NCBI GenBank assembly: GCA_023142835.1
Contig: JAGLIS010000008.1
Span: 1-22,012 of the forward strand
Reading direction: 5' to 3'
DNA: 22,012 bases
Origin: Candidatus Pacearchaeota archaeon
GTDB lineage: Archaea; Nanobdellota; Nanobdellia; Pacearchaeales; GW2011-AR1
In this document: positions 6,477 through 12,866 of the stretch, one piece after another
How the letters are laid out: each line of letters opens with the position of its first letter
How positions within the stretch are numbered: position 1 is the stretch's first letter
Made by a program: the position numbers and the translations under genes
The notes under the pieces: model-generated
What the model saw: the letters and a program-made list of their open reading frames with translations, nothing else
Databases searched by the model: none
What the model was told of the DNA's origin: nothing

Positions 6477-7818
6477 ACCAACAAAAACAATTTCAGGTGT
6501 AGCCCCCCTCGCTGTAATGCTCCCTCCACGAAAATGCGACCATGGAACTTGCCTTTATTGCCCATCCCTAAACGCCCCTCAATCCTACACGCCAGAAAGC
6601 CCCGCAGTCATCCGAGCAAGAGAATGCAATTATAATCCCTCCAAGCAAGTCAAAGCCCGACTAAAATCTTTCAAAGCAATGGGACACCCAACAGATAAAA
6701 TAGAATTAATTATCATGGGCGGAACATTTCTATCTTATCCTCGAGAATTTCAATTTGATTTTATAAAAAAATGCTACGATGCACTTAATAGTAGAACTTC
6801 CAAAACCCTCAACGAAGCGAAAAAAACAAACGAAAAAGCAAAACACCGATGCACAGCACTTTGCATAGAAACACGTCCAGACGTTTGCACAGATAAACAC
6901 ATCGAAGACATGCTAGAATGGGGAGCAACCAGAGTTGAGTTAGGAGTCCAAGCCATCGACGATAAAATCTATAAAAAAGTAAATCGGGGTCACACAGTCC
7001 AAAATGTAATTGACGCAACAGAGAGATTAAAAAAAGCAGGCTTCAAGATAGGCTATCACATCATGCCAGGTATACCTGGAACCAATCCAAAAAAAGATAT
7101 CAAGATGTTCAAAAAAATATTTTCATCAAAAGATTTCCAACCAGATCAAATAAAAGTATATCCCTGCCAAGTCCTTAAAGGTGCAGGAATTGAAAATTTA
7201 TATTATGGGGGAGAATACATCCCTTACACAAAATCCCAAGCAACAGAACTCATAATCCAAATGTTAAAACTAACTCCAAGATATTGTCGAGTTATGAGAA
7301 TTATGCGAGAAATCCCCCCAAGCTATCTAATTGCAGGAATAAAAAACATCGACCTTAGAAAAGACATCGAAGAAGTAATTAGAAAAAAGAAAACAAAAAT
7401 AAAAGAAATAAGATTTAGAGAAATAGGATTTGCACTGAGAGATAAAAGAAAAATCAATCTAGAACTAAAACTTCGAACAACAAAATACAAAGCATCTGGT
7501 GGAACAGAATTTTTCATCGAAGCAATCAACAAAGACAACATCCTATTCGGACTTCTCCGTCTCCGTCTAGATAAAAAAACAGCAACAGTTCGAGAACTCC
7601 ACGTCTATGGACCAACACTAAAACTAAACGAAAAAGCAAACAACGCATGGCAACATAAAGGCTTGGGGAAATTACTGATGAAAGAAGCAGAAGAAATTGC
7701 AAAGAAAAAAAATTACAAAAATCTCCGAATAATATCTGGTATCGGCGTTAGAGAATACTATAAAAAACTAAGATACAAACTAGACAAACAGAAAATCTAT
7801 GTAGAAAAAACACTATAA
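6469..7818 (+). CDS. elp3: Elp3: tRNA U34 carboxymethyltransferase (radical SAM + acetyltransferase)
   Basis: Transfers an acetyl-CoA-derived group to wobble uridine to form cm5U34. Counting from 6469 (449 aa), the radical-SAM cysteines C-x4-C-x2-C are at 23, 28 and 31 (CDHGTCLYCP). They follow the family signature RKPTKTISGVAPLAVM. ELIIMGGTF and CIETRPDVC are further Elp3 marks. The C-terminal GNAT domain has the acetyl-CoA loop QHKGLGKLLM and ends with EYYKKLRYKL. The usual N-terminal region before the RTxSG motif, about 70-90 residues in full-length archaeal proteins and involved in tRNA binding, is missing. An in-frame TAA at 6421-6423 blocks extension, and the alternative ATG at 6451 adds only six residues. 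The Trm9-like methyltransferase gene lies 0.9 kb upstream on the opposite strand. Confidence 0.92.
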   Translation: MRKPTKTISGVAPLAVMLPPRKCDHGTCLYCPSLNAPQSYTPESPAVIRARECNYNPSKQVKARLKSFKAMGHPTDKIELIIMGGTFLSYPREFQFDFIKKCYDALNSRTSKTLNEAKKTNEKAKHRCTALCIETRPDVCTDKHIEDMLEWGATRVELGVQAIDDKIYKKVNRGHTVQNVIDATERLKKAGFKIGYHIMPGIPGTNPKKDIKMFKKIFSSKDFQPDQIKVYPCQVLKGAGIENLYYGGEYIPYTKSQATELIIQMLKLTPRYCRVMRIMREIPPSYLIAGIKNIDLRKDIEEVIRKKKTKIKEIRFREIGFALRDKRKINLELKLRTTKYKASGGTEFFIEAINKDNILFGLLRLRLDKKTATVRELHVYGPTLKLNEKANNAWQHKGLGKLLMKEAEEIAKKKNYKNLRIISGIGVREYYKKLRYKLDKQKIYVEKTL

Positions 7819-7875
7819 CAAAAAATTAAAAACAACCTTTTTAAACTTAACCTTAAGTACAATATAACCTAAAAC

Positions 7876-7883
7876 TTTATAAA
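7876..7883 (+). promoter_or_regulatory. TATA box TTTATAAA for the GNAT gene
   Basis: The box ends 20 bases before the ATG at 7904, giving the acetyltransferase gene its own leaderless promoter, separate from elp3. Confidence 0.5.
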
Positions 7884-7903
7884 ATTAGTTACCCAATAGT
7901 AAT

Positions 7904-8338
7904 ATGGAGATTAGAAAATATACTAAAGGGGATAAGAAAGAAATTATCCCAATGATTTCTGGAATTCTTAAAGAGATATTTAATGGAGATCCTGCAGAAT
8001 TTAAAATATTAAGAGAGTTTAATGTTACTAAAAACTATATCCATTATATAGTTATCATCATAGGTGAAAAAATCGTCGGTATTGGTGCCTTGAAAAAATT
8101 AACTGGCAAAAAAGTAAGGATAAAAAGATTGTACGTAATGGAAGATTATCGTAGAAGAGGAATCGCGCAAAAAATTTTAGATGAATTAATCCAATTCGCA
8201 AAAGAACAAAACTTTAAAGAAATTCTCTTCAAAACATATCCTATTATGGAAAACGCAAGGAAATTTCACAAACGAAACGGATTTGTAGAAACAAAGAATA
8301 AAGATCCATACCAAATACACTTAGTTAAAAAACTATAA
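7904..8338 (+). CDS. GNAT-family N-acetyltransferase
   Basis: A 144-aa single-domain acetyltransferase. The acetyl-CoA binding segment is at residues 77-92 (YVMEDYRRRGIAQKIL, matching the R/Q-x-x-G-x-A pyrophosphate loop). It is preceded by the beta-strand KVRIKRLYV and followed by FAKEQNFKEILFKT. The late ENARKFHKRNGFVET (116-130) is the usual alpha4-beta6 element of GNAT enzymes (x-FYxxxGF). The acceptor cannot be predicted: protein N-termini, small amines or antibiotics are all possible. It lies 85 bases after elp3 with its own TATA box. The elp3 GNAT domain is a distant relative only. Confidence 0.85.
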   Translation: MEIRKYTKGDKKEIIPMISGILKEIFNGDPAEFKILREFNVTKNYIHYIVIIIGEKIVGIGALKKLTGKKVRIKRLYVMEDYRRRGIAQKILDELIQFAKEQNFKEILFKTYPIMENARKFHKRNGFVETKNKDPYQIHLVKKL

Positions 8339-8376
8339 CTCTACTTTTAATTTTAAATTCAGACAATCATATAATT

Positions 8377-8457
8377 ATGCTAAAGAAAATTTATATTGAG
8401 AAAAATTATAATGAAGTTAATATATTAACAGAAAAGCTTAAAAACAAAGGTTTCTAA
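8377..8457 (+). CDS. Possible 26-aa small ORF upstream of the HEPN gene
   Basis: The ORF reads MLKKIYIEKNYNEVNILTEK and ends in GF. Its stop is 10 bases before the HEPN ATG, and a TTTAAATT box (8352-8359) is correctly spaced for a leaderless start at 8377. If it is real, it would be the first gene of the HEPN-MNT-histone transcript. It is too short to recognise, and it may be only the 5' leader. Confidence 0.25.
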   Translation: MLKKIYIEKNYNEVNILTEKLKNKGF

Positions 8458-8467
8458 TAATAGATTA

Positions 8468-8800
8468 ATGGAACAACTTTTAAAAAACGCAATAGAATTT
8501 TTTGAATCAGGTAATGATAATTTAGCAAAAAACAGATTTAATGTCTCAGTTTCTGATTTCTTTAAATCAATTGTAATTTTTTGCGATTATTTAATATATG
8601 AAAAAATAAGAATAATTCCTAAAAACCACAACCATAGATTCAACTTGCTTGAAACATATTTTGAAGAAATCCATCAAGGAGTTTCAAAATTATTTAAAAC
8701 ATATATACAATCCTACAATCTAAATATGGGAAAATCCGAAGCTCAAAAACTAAAGGAGTATGCTAATGAACTCAAAAACACTTGCCTTAATAAAAAATAA
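8468..8800 (+). CDS. HEPN-domain protein (putative RNase toxin of a HEPN-MNT pair)
   Basis: A 110-aa all-helical protein that fits the HEPN fold. The NRFNVSVSDFFKSIVIFCDYLIYEK segment (22-46) matches the helix that packs in the HEPN four-helix bundle. PKNHNHRFNLLETYF (51-65) matches the p-x-x-H-x-x-x-x-LL region of small archaeal HEPN proteins. An R-x5-H arrangement (Arg48, His54) resembles the RNase motif of HEPN toxins, but in many of these the motif sits later, so catalytic competence is uncertain. The gene overlaps the following nucleotidyltransferase gene, the classic arrangement of HEPN-MNT modules, in which the MNT modifies and silences the HEPN RNase. Base composition is more AT-rich than in neighbouring housekeeping genes. 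Confidence 0.75.
   Translation: MEQLLKNAIEFFESGNDNLAKNRFNVSVSDFFKSIVIFCDYLIYEKIRIIPKNHNHRFNLLETYFEEIHQGVSKLFKTYIQSYNLNMGKSEAQKLKEYANELKNTCLNKK
8755..8758 (+). promoter_or_regulatory. GGAG ribosome-binding site of the MNT gene, inside the HEPN coding region
   Basis: GGAG is 7 bases before the ATG at 8766 but only one base before the ATG at 8760, so it favours the second start. It lies in the HEPN reading frame, implying translational coupling. Confidence 0.5.
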
Positions 8801-9293
8801 GTTAAAGAAATATCTAAAAGAAAAAGAAATATTAGATATAATTTTATTTGGATCTTTCGTTAAAGGAAATGAAAATCCCTCAGATATAGATGTAGCATTT
8901 ATTACAAGAAAAAATATAGAAATAGATAATTCTGATTTCCATATCGCTGTCCTAACTCCCGAAGATTTTTTTAATAAACCTCCAACCTTAGTTAACACAC
9001 TTCTAAGAGAAGGATATAGTTTAAAACACAACAAATCTTTCGTAAAATCCTTCAACTTCTCACCAAAAGTTTTGTTTAACTACAACTTATCTTCTCTAAC
9101 ACCCTCTTTAAAAGTTCAAACTGTAAATGCACTCCGAGGCAGAAAAGGAGAAAATGGACTTGTTTTAGAGCACGGAGGAGAATGGATTTCAAATAATGTT
9201 TTTATAGTGGATTCAAATAATGAAAACTTATTTGAAAAGTTTTTTTTAAATTTTAAAATTAAATTTCAAAAAAGATATATATTAATTCATTAA
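8766..9293 (+). CDS. Minimal nucleotidyltransferase (MNT) with a C-terminal extension
   Basis: Counting from 8766 (175 aa), the polymerase-beta-type active site is intact. GSFVKG starts at Gly29, and SDID gives Asp40 and Asp42 (GS-x9-D-x-D). A likely third acidic residue is Asp57 in SDFHIAVL. In HEPN-MNT modules the MNT acts as an antitoxin that adds nucleotides (often AMP) to the HEPN RNase. Unlike a typical MNT of about 100-140 aa, it carries an extra domain from residue 95 on, with VLFNYNLSSL, NALRGRKGENG, HGGEWIS and a final beta-rich FFLNFKIKFQKRYI. I recall similar tails in archaeal nucleotidyltransferases but cannot name the domain. The start overlaps the HEPN gene by 35 bases. Confidence 0.8.
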   Translation: MNSKTLALIKNKLKKYLKEKEILDIILFGSFVKGNENPSDIDVAFITRKNIEIDNSDFHIAVLTPEDFFNKPPTLVNTLLREGYSLKHNKSFVKSFNFSPKVLFNYNLSSLTPSLKVQTVNALRGRKGENGLVLEHGGEWISNNVFIVDSNNENLFEKFFLNFKIKFQKRYILIH

Positions 9294-9299
9294 CAGAAA

Positions 9300-9560
9300 A
9301 TGACTAAAACAAACAAAAAAGATAATATATTAAACATCATTAAAAAAAGCGTTACTTTAAAATTGATGAAAAAAAACGGTATTGCAAGAGTAAACCCTGA
9401 AGCACTGAAAATTTTTAATGAAACAATATCTGAAGACGCAGAAAATTTGGTTTGTAAACTTAAACAACATATTCAGATTAAAGCAAAAAAAACACTAGAA
9501 AAACAAGATATTTTAGATATAGTAAAAAAAAGGAATATTATAGAAAATTATAATCTATAA
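9300..9560 (+). CDS. Archaeal histone-fold protein in the HEPN-MNT operon
   Basis: The 86-aa protein aligns over its length from residue 17 with the archaeal histone HMfB. ARVNPEALKIF (29-39) matches the ERVSDDA start of the long helix, and KKTLEKQDILDIVKKR (63-78) matches RKTIKAEDIELAVRR. The residue pairs that define a DNA-binding histone are kept: Arg30 with Thr65 (the R-T pair) and Lys63 with Asp70 in place of the Arg-Asp salt bridge. It has an N-terminal charged extension of about 16 residues and no obvious C-terminal domain. The ATG is six bases after the MNT stop, with no room for a separate promoter, so it is probably co-transcribed. It may be a nucleoid protein or a DNA-binding regulator of the operon. 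It is quite divergent from canonical histones. Confidence 0.8.
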   Translation: MTKTNKKDNILNIIKKSVTLKLMKKNGIARVNPEALKIFNETISEDAENLVCKLKQHIQIKAKKTLEKQDILDIVKKRNIIENYNL

Positions 9561-9576
9561 CTAATGAAAAACTACC

Positions 9577-10593
9577 TTAATCTTTCTTCTTCAGAACACT
9601 CTTTTTTGTGATTTTGTTCTTCTTCCGAATCCTAATTGCTACAAACCCTCCAAGAGCCAAAATAATAAAAACGCTAATTGCAGCAATCCCTCCAGCCGTA
9701 CCTGCCGCTCCAGTAACTGCACCAGTTATCATCGAGAAGAAAGTAGGTGCAACATCTTCGAGCTCCTCATCTTCAAGTCCAATTTCACTTGTACCTAATT
9801 CTTCAACCTCTTCTTCTATCTCAACTATACAACTTCTAGAGGTTATACTATTATTATTACATGCTTTTGTCTGAAGACCATCAATACATTCACTCCATTC
9901 CTCACAGATATAATTTGTAGAGCCACCGCCACTGCCACCAGAAGAATAAGTTGCTGGCACTATGACTATAGGAGGAGTTACAGCTTCAGCCTTTTCAATC
10001 ACAACATTCGCAACAGTTCCATCAATAACATTCAAACTTTCATTAGTTCCATTGTATTCTCCTTTTTCAGCAAAAACACTAAAAACATGAGAAATATTAC
10101 AAACACTTTCTGAAAAGTCCACAGAATAACTACCATCAATATTACTTAAAGTTACACTAGCATCAACATAATTACAAGTAACCGTAACACTAGCATCCTC
10201 GATAACATCATTCGTCAAGTTATAAATTATTCCACTAATTGTTGTTGTTCCAATAACCACTTTCTCAATAATAGCTACATCCACACCACCAATTCCAAAC
10301 TCATCAATATCACTAGCACTTTCACTTCCAAAATAATCCCCTTTTTCAGCAGAAACAACATATGTATGCGAACTATTACATTCTGTAGATAAAAAATCTA
10401 CACCATAAGATCCATCATTTTCACTAACATCAATCGCAAAAAAACCATTACAAGTAACAGTAACATTAGCTCCCTCAACAAAATCACTACCCAAAGTCGT
10501 ATTATATATCTTACCAGCTATGGCGGTATCAGCAGAAACAAAACCAAAAGATAAAACCAAAAAACCCAACAACATCAAAAATTTACCATTCAT
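9577..10593 (-). CDS. Secreted membrane-anchored surface protein with two CarboxypepD-regulatory-like domains
   Basis: Counting from the ATG at 10593 (338 aa), a signal peptide occupies about 1-22 (FLMLLGFLVLSFGFVSA). Two homologous beta-sandwich domains follow at about 25-110 and 117-200. Each reads GxIYN...(V/I)(E)(G/D)A(N/S)VTVTCN...DGSY.VDF...C...SAEKG/FAEKG, like carboxypeptidase-regulatory domains. A Ser/Gly-rich linker, a thrombospondin-1-like CEEWSECIDGLQTKAC segment (230-245) and an acidic stretch come next. The C-terminal TM helix (about 300-320) follows ITGAVTGAAG and ends in a basic tail. Six or more N-x-S/T sites are visible. I chose 10593 because a TTTAAAA box lies about 22 bases upstream; ATG 10605 adds four residues. 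It is probably a cell-surface adhesion or coat protein. The domain also occurs in the next protein. Confidence 0.8.
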   Translation of the reverse strand: MNGKFLMLLGFLVLSFGFVSADTAIAGKIYNTTLGSDFVEGANVTVTCNGFFAIDVSENDGSYGVDFLSTECNSSHTYVVSAEKGDYFGSESASDIDEFGIGGVDVAIIEKVVIGTTTISGIIYNLTNDVIEDASVTVTCNYVDASVTLSNIDGSYSVDFSESVCNISHVFSVFAEKGEYNGTNESLNVIDGTVANVVIEKAEAVTPPIVIVPATYSSGGSGGGSTNYICEEWSECIDGLQTKACNNNSITSRSCIVEIEEEVEELGTSEIGLEDEELEDVAPTFFSMITGAVTGAAGTAGGIAAISVFIILALGGFVAIRIRKKNKITKKSVLKKKD

Positions 10594-10633
10594 AATAAAT
10601 ACCATATAACTTAGTTTTTAAACATTCCCATAT

Positions 10634-11065
10634 TTATTTCCTAACAACAAAGAAAATTCCAACAGCAGATAATAAAGTTAGCATTCCAATAAAGAAGCCG
10701 AACTCAGGAACAATTGCAACATTTACTACGCCCAAATCCCAATTATTCAATATAGCATCTTCATGAATGATTCCCGAAGCAGACCCATACATTCCATTTT
10801 TCTCAGCAACAACATTCAAAGAGTCTCCAGCATCACAGACAAACTTGCTATAAATAGCAGAATATTTTCCATTAGATTGACTAACTACAAATTGAGAATA
10901 TCCATTACAAACAACTTCAACATTAGCTCCCTCAATAACACTTGTGAAATCAGCATTGTAAACTTTACCAGTAATTAATGTGCTACCATCATCAACAACA
11001 GCACTAGCAAATCCAACTAAAATTAGCATCATTCCTAAAACTAAAACACTCATTGTTTTTGACAT
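10634..11065 (-). CDS. Secreted protein with CarboxypepD-like domain and PEFG-type sorting tail
   Basis: A 143-aa protein from the ATG at 11065, which has a TTTATATA box about 21 bases upstream. An in-frame ATG at 11113 would add 16 residues before the signal peptide and is unlikely. The signal peptide is at 1-22 (MSVLVLGMMLILVGFASA). One domain (30-98, ITGKVYN...VIEGANVEVVCNG...SNGKYS) is clearly homologous to the two domains in the neighbouring surface protein. The C-terminus, VPEFGFFIGML then a hydrophobic helix and VVRK, matches the PEF/PEFG-CTERM layout recognised by archaeosortases, so the protein may be cleaved and lipid-anchored. No archaeosortase gene is in the window. Confidence 0.78.
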   Translation of the reverse strand: MSKTMSVLVLGMMLILVGFASAVVDDGSTLITGKVYNADFTSVIEGANVEVVCNGYSQFVVSQSNGKYSAIYSKFVCDAGDSLNVVAEKNGMYGSASGIIHEDAILNNWDLGVVNVAIVPEFGFFIGMLTLLSAVGIFFVVRK

Positions 11066-11200
11066 GGAATTGTTTACAATAAAGAGTATATAAACTTTTC
11101 GAATTGTAGTCACTTAATTATGACATACAATATAGCTATCCAATAATTTCTTCTACCCAAAAATAAATTCAATAAACTATTCAATAATTTACAACAACCT

Positions 11201-11524
11201 CTATCTCGACTTACTACTATAATTATAACTCTCCCCAATCAATCTACACATCAAACTATCTTTATTTTTTCTACACCAATCCTTATCATAACCTATAGCT
11301 ATATCATAAGCTTCCATACAAGCCTGCTTAACATCCTCTGTATTATAATCTATCTTTTCTTTACTCCAACGACGCTTTATAAGATAAAGAGATTCACCAA
11401 ACAAATATTCAAACGTTTCCCGTTTTTCCTTACTTAACTCATTAATCTTCTTTCCCATTATGCCCTCAGGAGATTTTTTATCCTTCAGAGATTTTCTCAC
11501 TAAATTATCAAGATATTTTCCCAT
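11201..11524 (-). CDS. Hypothetical small protein, first member of a tandem paralogous trio
   Basis: A 107-aa protein from the ATG at 11524 (MGKYLDNLVRKSLKDKK). A GGGGAGGA SD lies 7-8 bases upstream and a TTTATATA box 25-30 bases before it. It aligns with the next two genes over KKINELSKEKRETFEYLF, a Tyr-x4-Trp, and KQACMEAYDIAIGY. Its own C-terminal DWCRKNKDSLMC is a W-C-x8-C motif also seen, in other positions, in the other two. No TM segment or known domain. The three genes share parts of their promoters. Function unknown; the Cys pair may form a disulfide or a metal site. Confidence 0.65.
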   Translation of the reverse strand: MGKYLDNLVRKSLKDKKSPEGIMGKKINELSKEKRETFEYLFGESLYLIKRRWSKEKIDYNTEDVKQACMEAYDIAIGYDKDWCRKNKDSLMCRLIGESYNYSSKSR

Positions 11525-11549
11525 AAACAATCCTCCCCTCACAAATATA

Positions 11550-11580
11550 TAAACTTTCCCTAAAAAAATTATTAACCCAA
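11550..11580 (-). repeat. 31-bp repeat copy 1, upstream of the gene at 11201-11524
   Basis: Identical over 31 bases to 11941-11971. On the minus strand it runs from TTGGGTTAATAA through a T-run and AGGG to AAAGTTTA, the last bases being the left part of the TATA box. It therefore occupies the promoter and upstream region of the gene. Confidence 0.85.
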
Positions 11581-11681
11581 CCACAAAAAAATATACAACA
11601 TATAGACAAAAATAAATCCAATAAACTATCTATCTCACCACCACCTAAATACCAAAATTATTTCACAATTACAATTAATAC

Positions 11682-11915
11682 TCAACTCTCCTCAATCAAC
11701 CCATAATTAATCAGTTCTCTATAAGTCTCCTCTTTAGCCTTCATAAAATTCGGATAATGATAACACATCCTCTTATCATTACACCAAGACATATTATAAA
11801 TATTACATATAAATGAATGATTAAACTCGTCCAATTCTTCCCCCTCTAATGCATTAATCTTCTTCATTGTATCCCTTAGAGATTCTTCCGTTACATTTTC
11901 AATAGACCCTATCAT
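11682..11915 (-). CDS. Hypothetical small protein, second member of the trio
   Basis: A 77-aa protein. TEESLRDTMKKIN (9-21), a Glu-rich EGEELDEF, ICNIYNMSWCNDKRMC (36-51; W-C-x5-C) and KAKEETYRELI (59-69) align well with the gene at 11963 and, less closely, with the one at 11201. It is the shortest member and may represent the core of the family. The 31-bp repeat and a TTTAAATA box lie about 29 bases upstream of its ATG (11915). Very AT-rich. No TM segment. Function unknown. Confidence 0.65.
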   Translation of the reverse strand: MIGSIENVTEESLRDTMKKINALEGEELDEFNHSFICNIYNMSWCNDKRMCYHYPNFMKAKEETYRELINYGLIEES

Positions 11916-11940
11916 AAATACAATTTATCCATACCTTATT

Positions 11941-11971
11941 TAAACTTTCCCTAAAAAAATTATTAACCCAA
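11941..11971 (-). repeat. 31-bp repeat copy 2, upstream of the gene at 11682-11915
   Basis: Exact second copy of the sequence at 11550-11580, in the same orientation and the same place relative to the downstream start codon. The bases just beyond it (TCGCAA here, CCACAA in copy 1) are similar but not identical. It covers the last codons of the gene at 11963. Confidence 0.85.
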
Positions 11972-12244
11972 TCGCAACAAGCTACAAGGGTAGTTACCAA
12001 AAGGGGAATGAATCTTAAATACATTGTAGTAAGTCTTCACCTTAGCATCTTGAATATTTGTAAGATCTATACAATTATGATTTATCTTATTCTCCAAACA
12101 CCATTCTTTATTACAAATATTTCCTAATACAACTTCATCAAAATCACCATTACTATAAAGATTTAATTTTTTAATTCCATTAAGTATATTTTCAGTACAT
12201 ATTTCAAGAATAACATAACTTTCTATACAGCTACTTCTTCCCAT
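11963..12244 (-). CDS. Hypothetical small protein, third member of the trio
   Basis: A 93-aa protein from the ATG at 12244 (MGRSSCIESYVILE). CTENILNGIKKLNLYSNGDF (about 16-35), ICNKEWCLENKINHNC (44-59; W-C-x8-C) and DAKVKTYYNVF align with the gene at 11682. The ATTGTTTATGGGAA start region is almost the same as that of the gene at 11201, so their 5' ends share ancestry, although the 31-bp element itself is absent here. The last ten codons are overlapped by the second 31-bp repeat. Cys-rich (six Cys). Function unknown. Confidence 0.6.
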   Translation of the reverse strand: MGRSSCIESYVILEICTENILNGIKKLNLYSNGDFDEVVLGNICNKEWCLENKINHNCIDLTNIQDAKVKTYYNVFKIHSPFGNYPCSLLRLG

Positions 12245-12384
12245 AAACAATCTTAATAAAGACTAAATTTAAATATTTCTATTTTGAAGACTATAAGTAT
12301 CCAGAGATTACTTCGCTTTTCTTTCCCCTATTTATCCTTACTCAACCACGACAAAACTTATATTCCAAAAAATCATATAAATGC

Positions 12385-12864
12385 ATGACCAAAGATTCCC
12401 CACGAAAATTCCTAGAAAAAAAGACAAAAGAAATAAATCAGAAGATGAAAACCTCTTTCGTCCTAATTCGGAAAGATGTCGACGAAATGCAAACGACAAT
12501 TGATGCAATGAGAAGATACCTCAAAAACAAAGACGAACAATACAAATACGCAAAAAAAGAAGACAACAAAATCAGAGACGAATTCCGAAAAGATGTCGAT
12601 GAGTTCACACAGAAAATAGCCTCGCTAAATATCGCACTATCAAGAATGAAAACCATCCAAGAAGAAGTCGTACTAATAAGAGACCTCGCAAAAATTGAAG
12701 ACGAAATCAAGACCTCCTTCAAAAATGAGATAGAAGGTTACAAAGAACAAATAAAACTACTAAGAGATGAATTTAAAGAAACAGAAAAACGAATTTCTGC
12801 AATGGAAAATGGATACGTCCGAGAAAAAAAGAAAAGTTGGTTTTTCAATAAAAACAATAAATAA
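12385..12864 (+). CDS. Coiled-coil protein with internal repeat
   Basis: A 159-aa, almost entirely helical, highly charged protein with predicted coiled coil from about residue 15 to 145. An internal repeat is seen: RKDVDEMQTTIDAM (29-42) and RKDVDEFTQKIASL (68-81), spaced 39 residues apart. The tail is basic (REKKKSWFFNKNNK). The SF-x2-[IV]-[RK]-KD motif (24-31) also occurs in the small protein at 21003, so the two may be related. No TM segment; probably a cytoplasmic scaffold or cell-structure protein, but this is inference. It ends two bases before the end of the GGDEF gene on the opposite strand. Confidence 0.65.
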   Translation: MTKDSPRKFLEKKTKEINQKMKTSFVLIRKDVDEMQTTIDAMRRYLKNKDEQYKYAKKEDNKIRDEFRKDVDEFTQKIASLNIALSRMKTIQEEVVLIRDLAKIEDEIKTSFKNEIEGYKEQIKLLRDEFKETEKRISAMENGYVREKKKSWFFNKNNK

Positions 12865-12866
12865 AT

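Noticed and set aside
8750..9055. Minus-strand ORF opposite the HEPN-MNT junction
   Set aside because: The plus strand has intact HEPN and MNT motifs here. The minus frame is low-complexity and has no start signal.
11550..11971. CRISPR array
   Set aside because: Only two copies of the 31-bp repeat exist, about 391 bases apart, with a gene between them. There is no regular spacer structure and no cas gene in the window.
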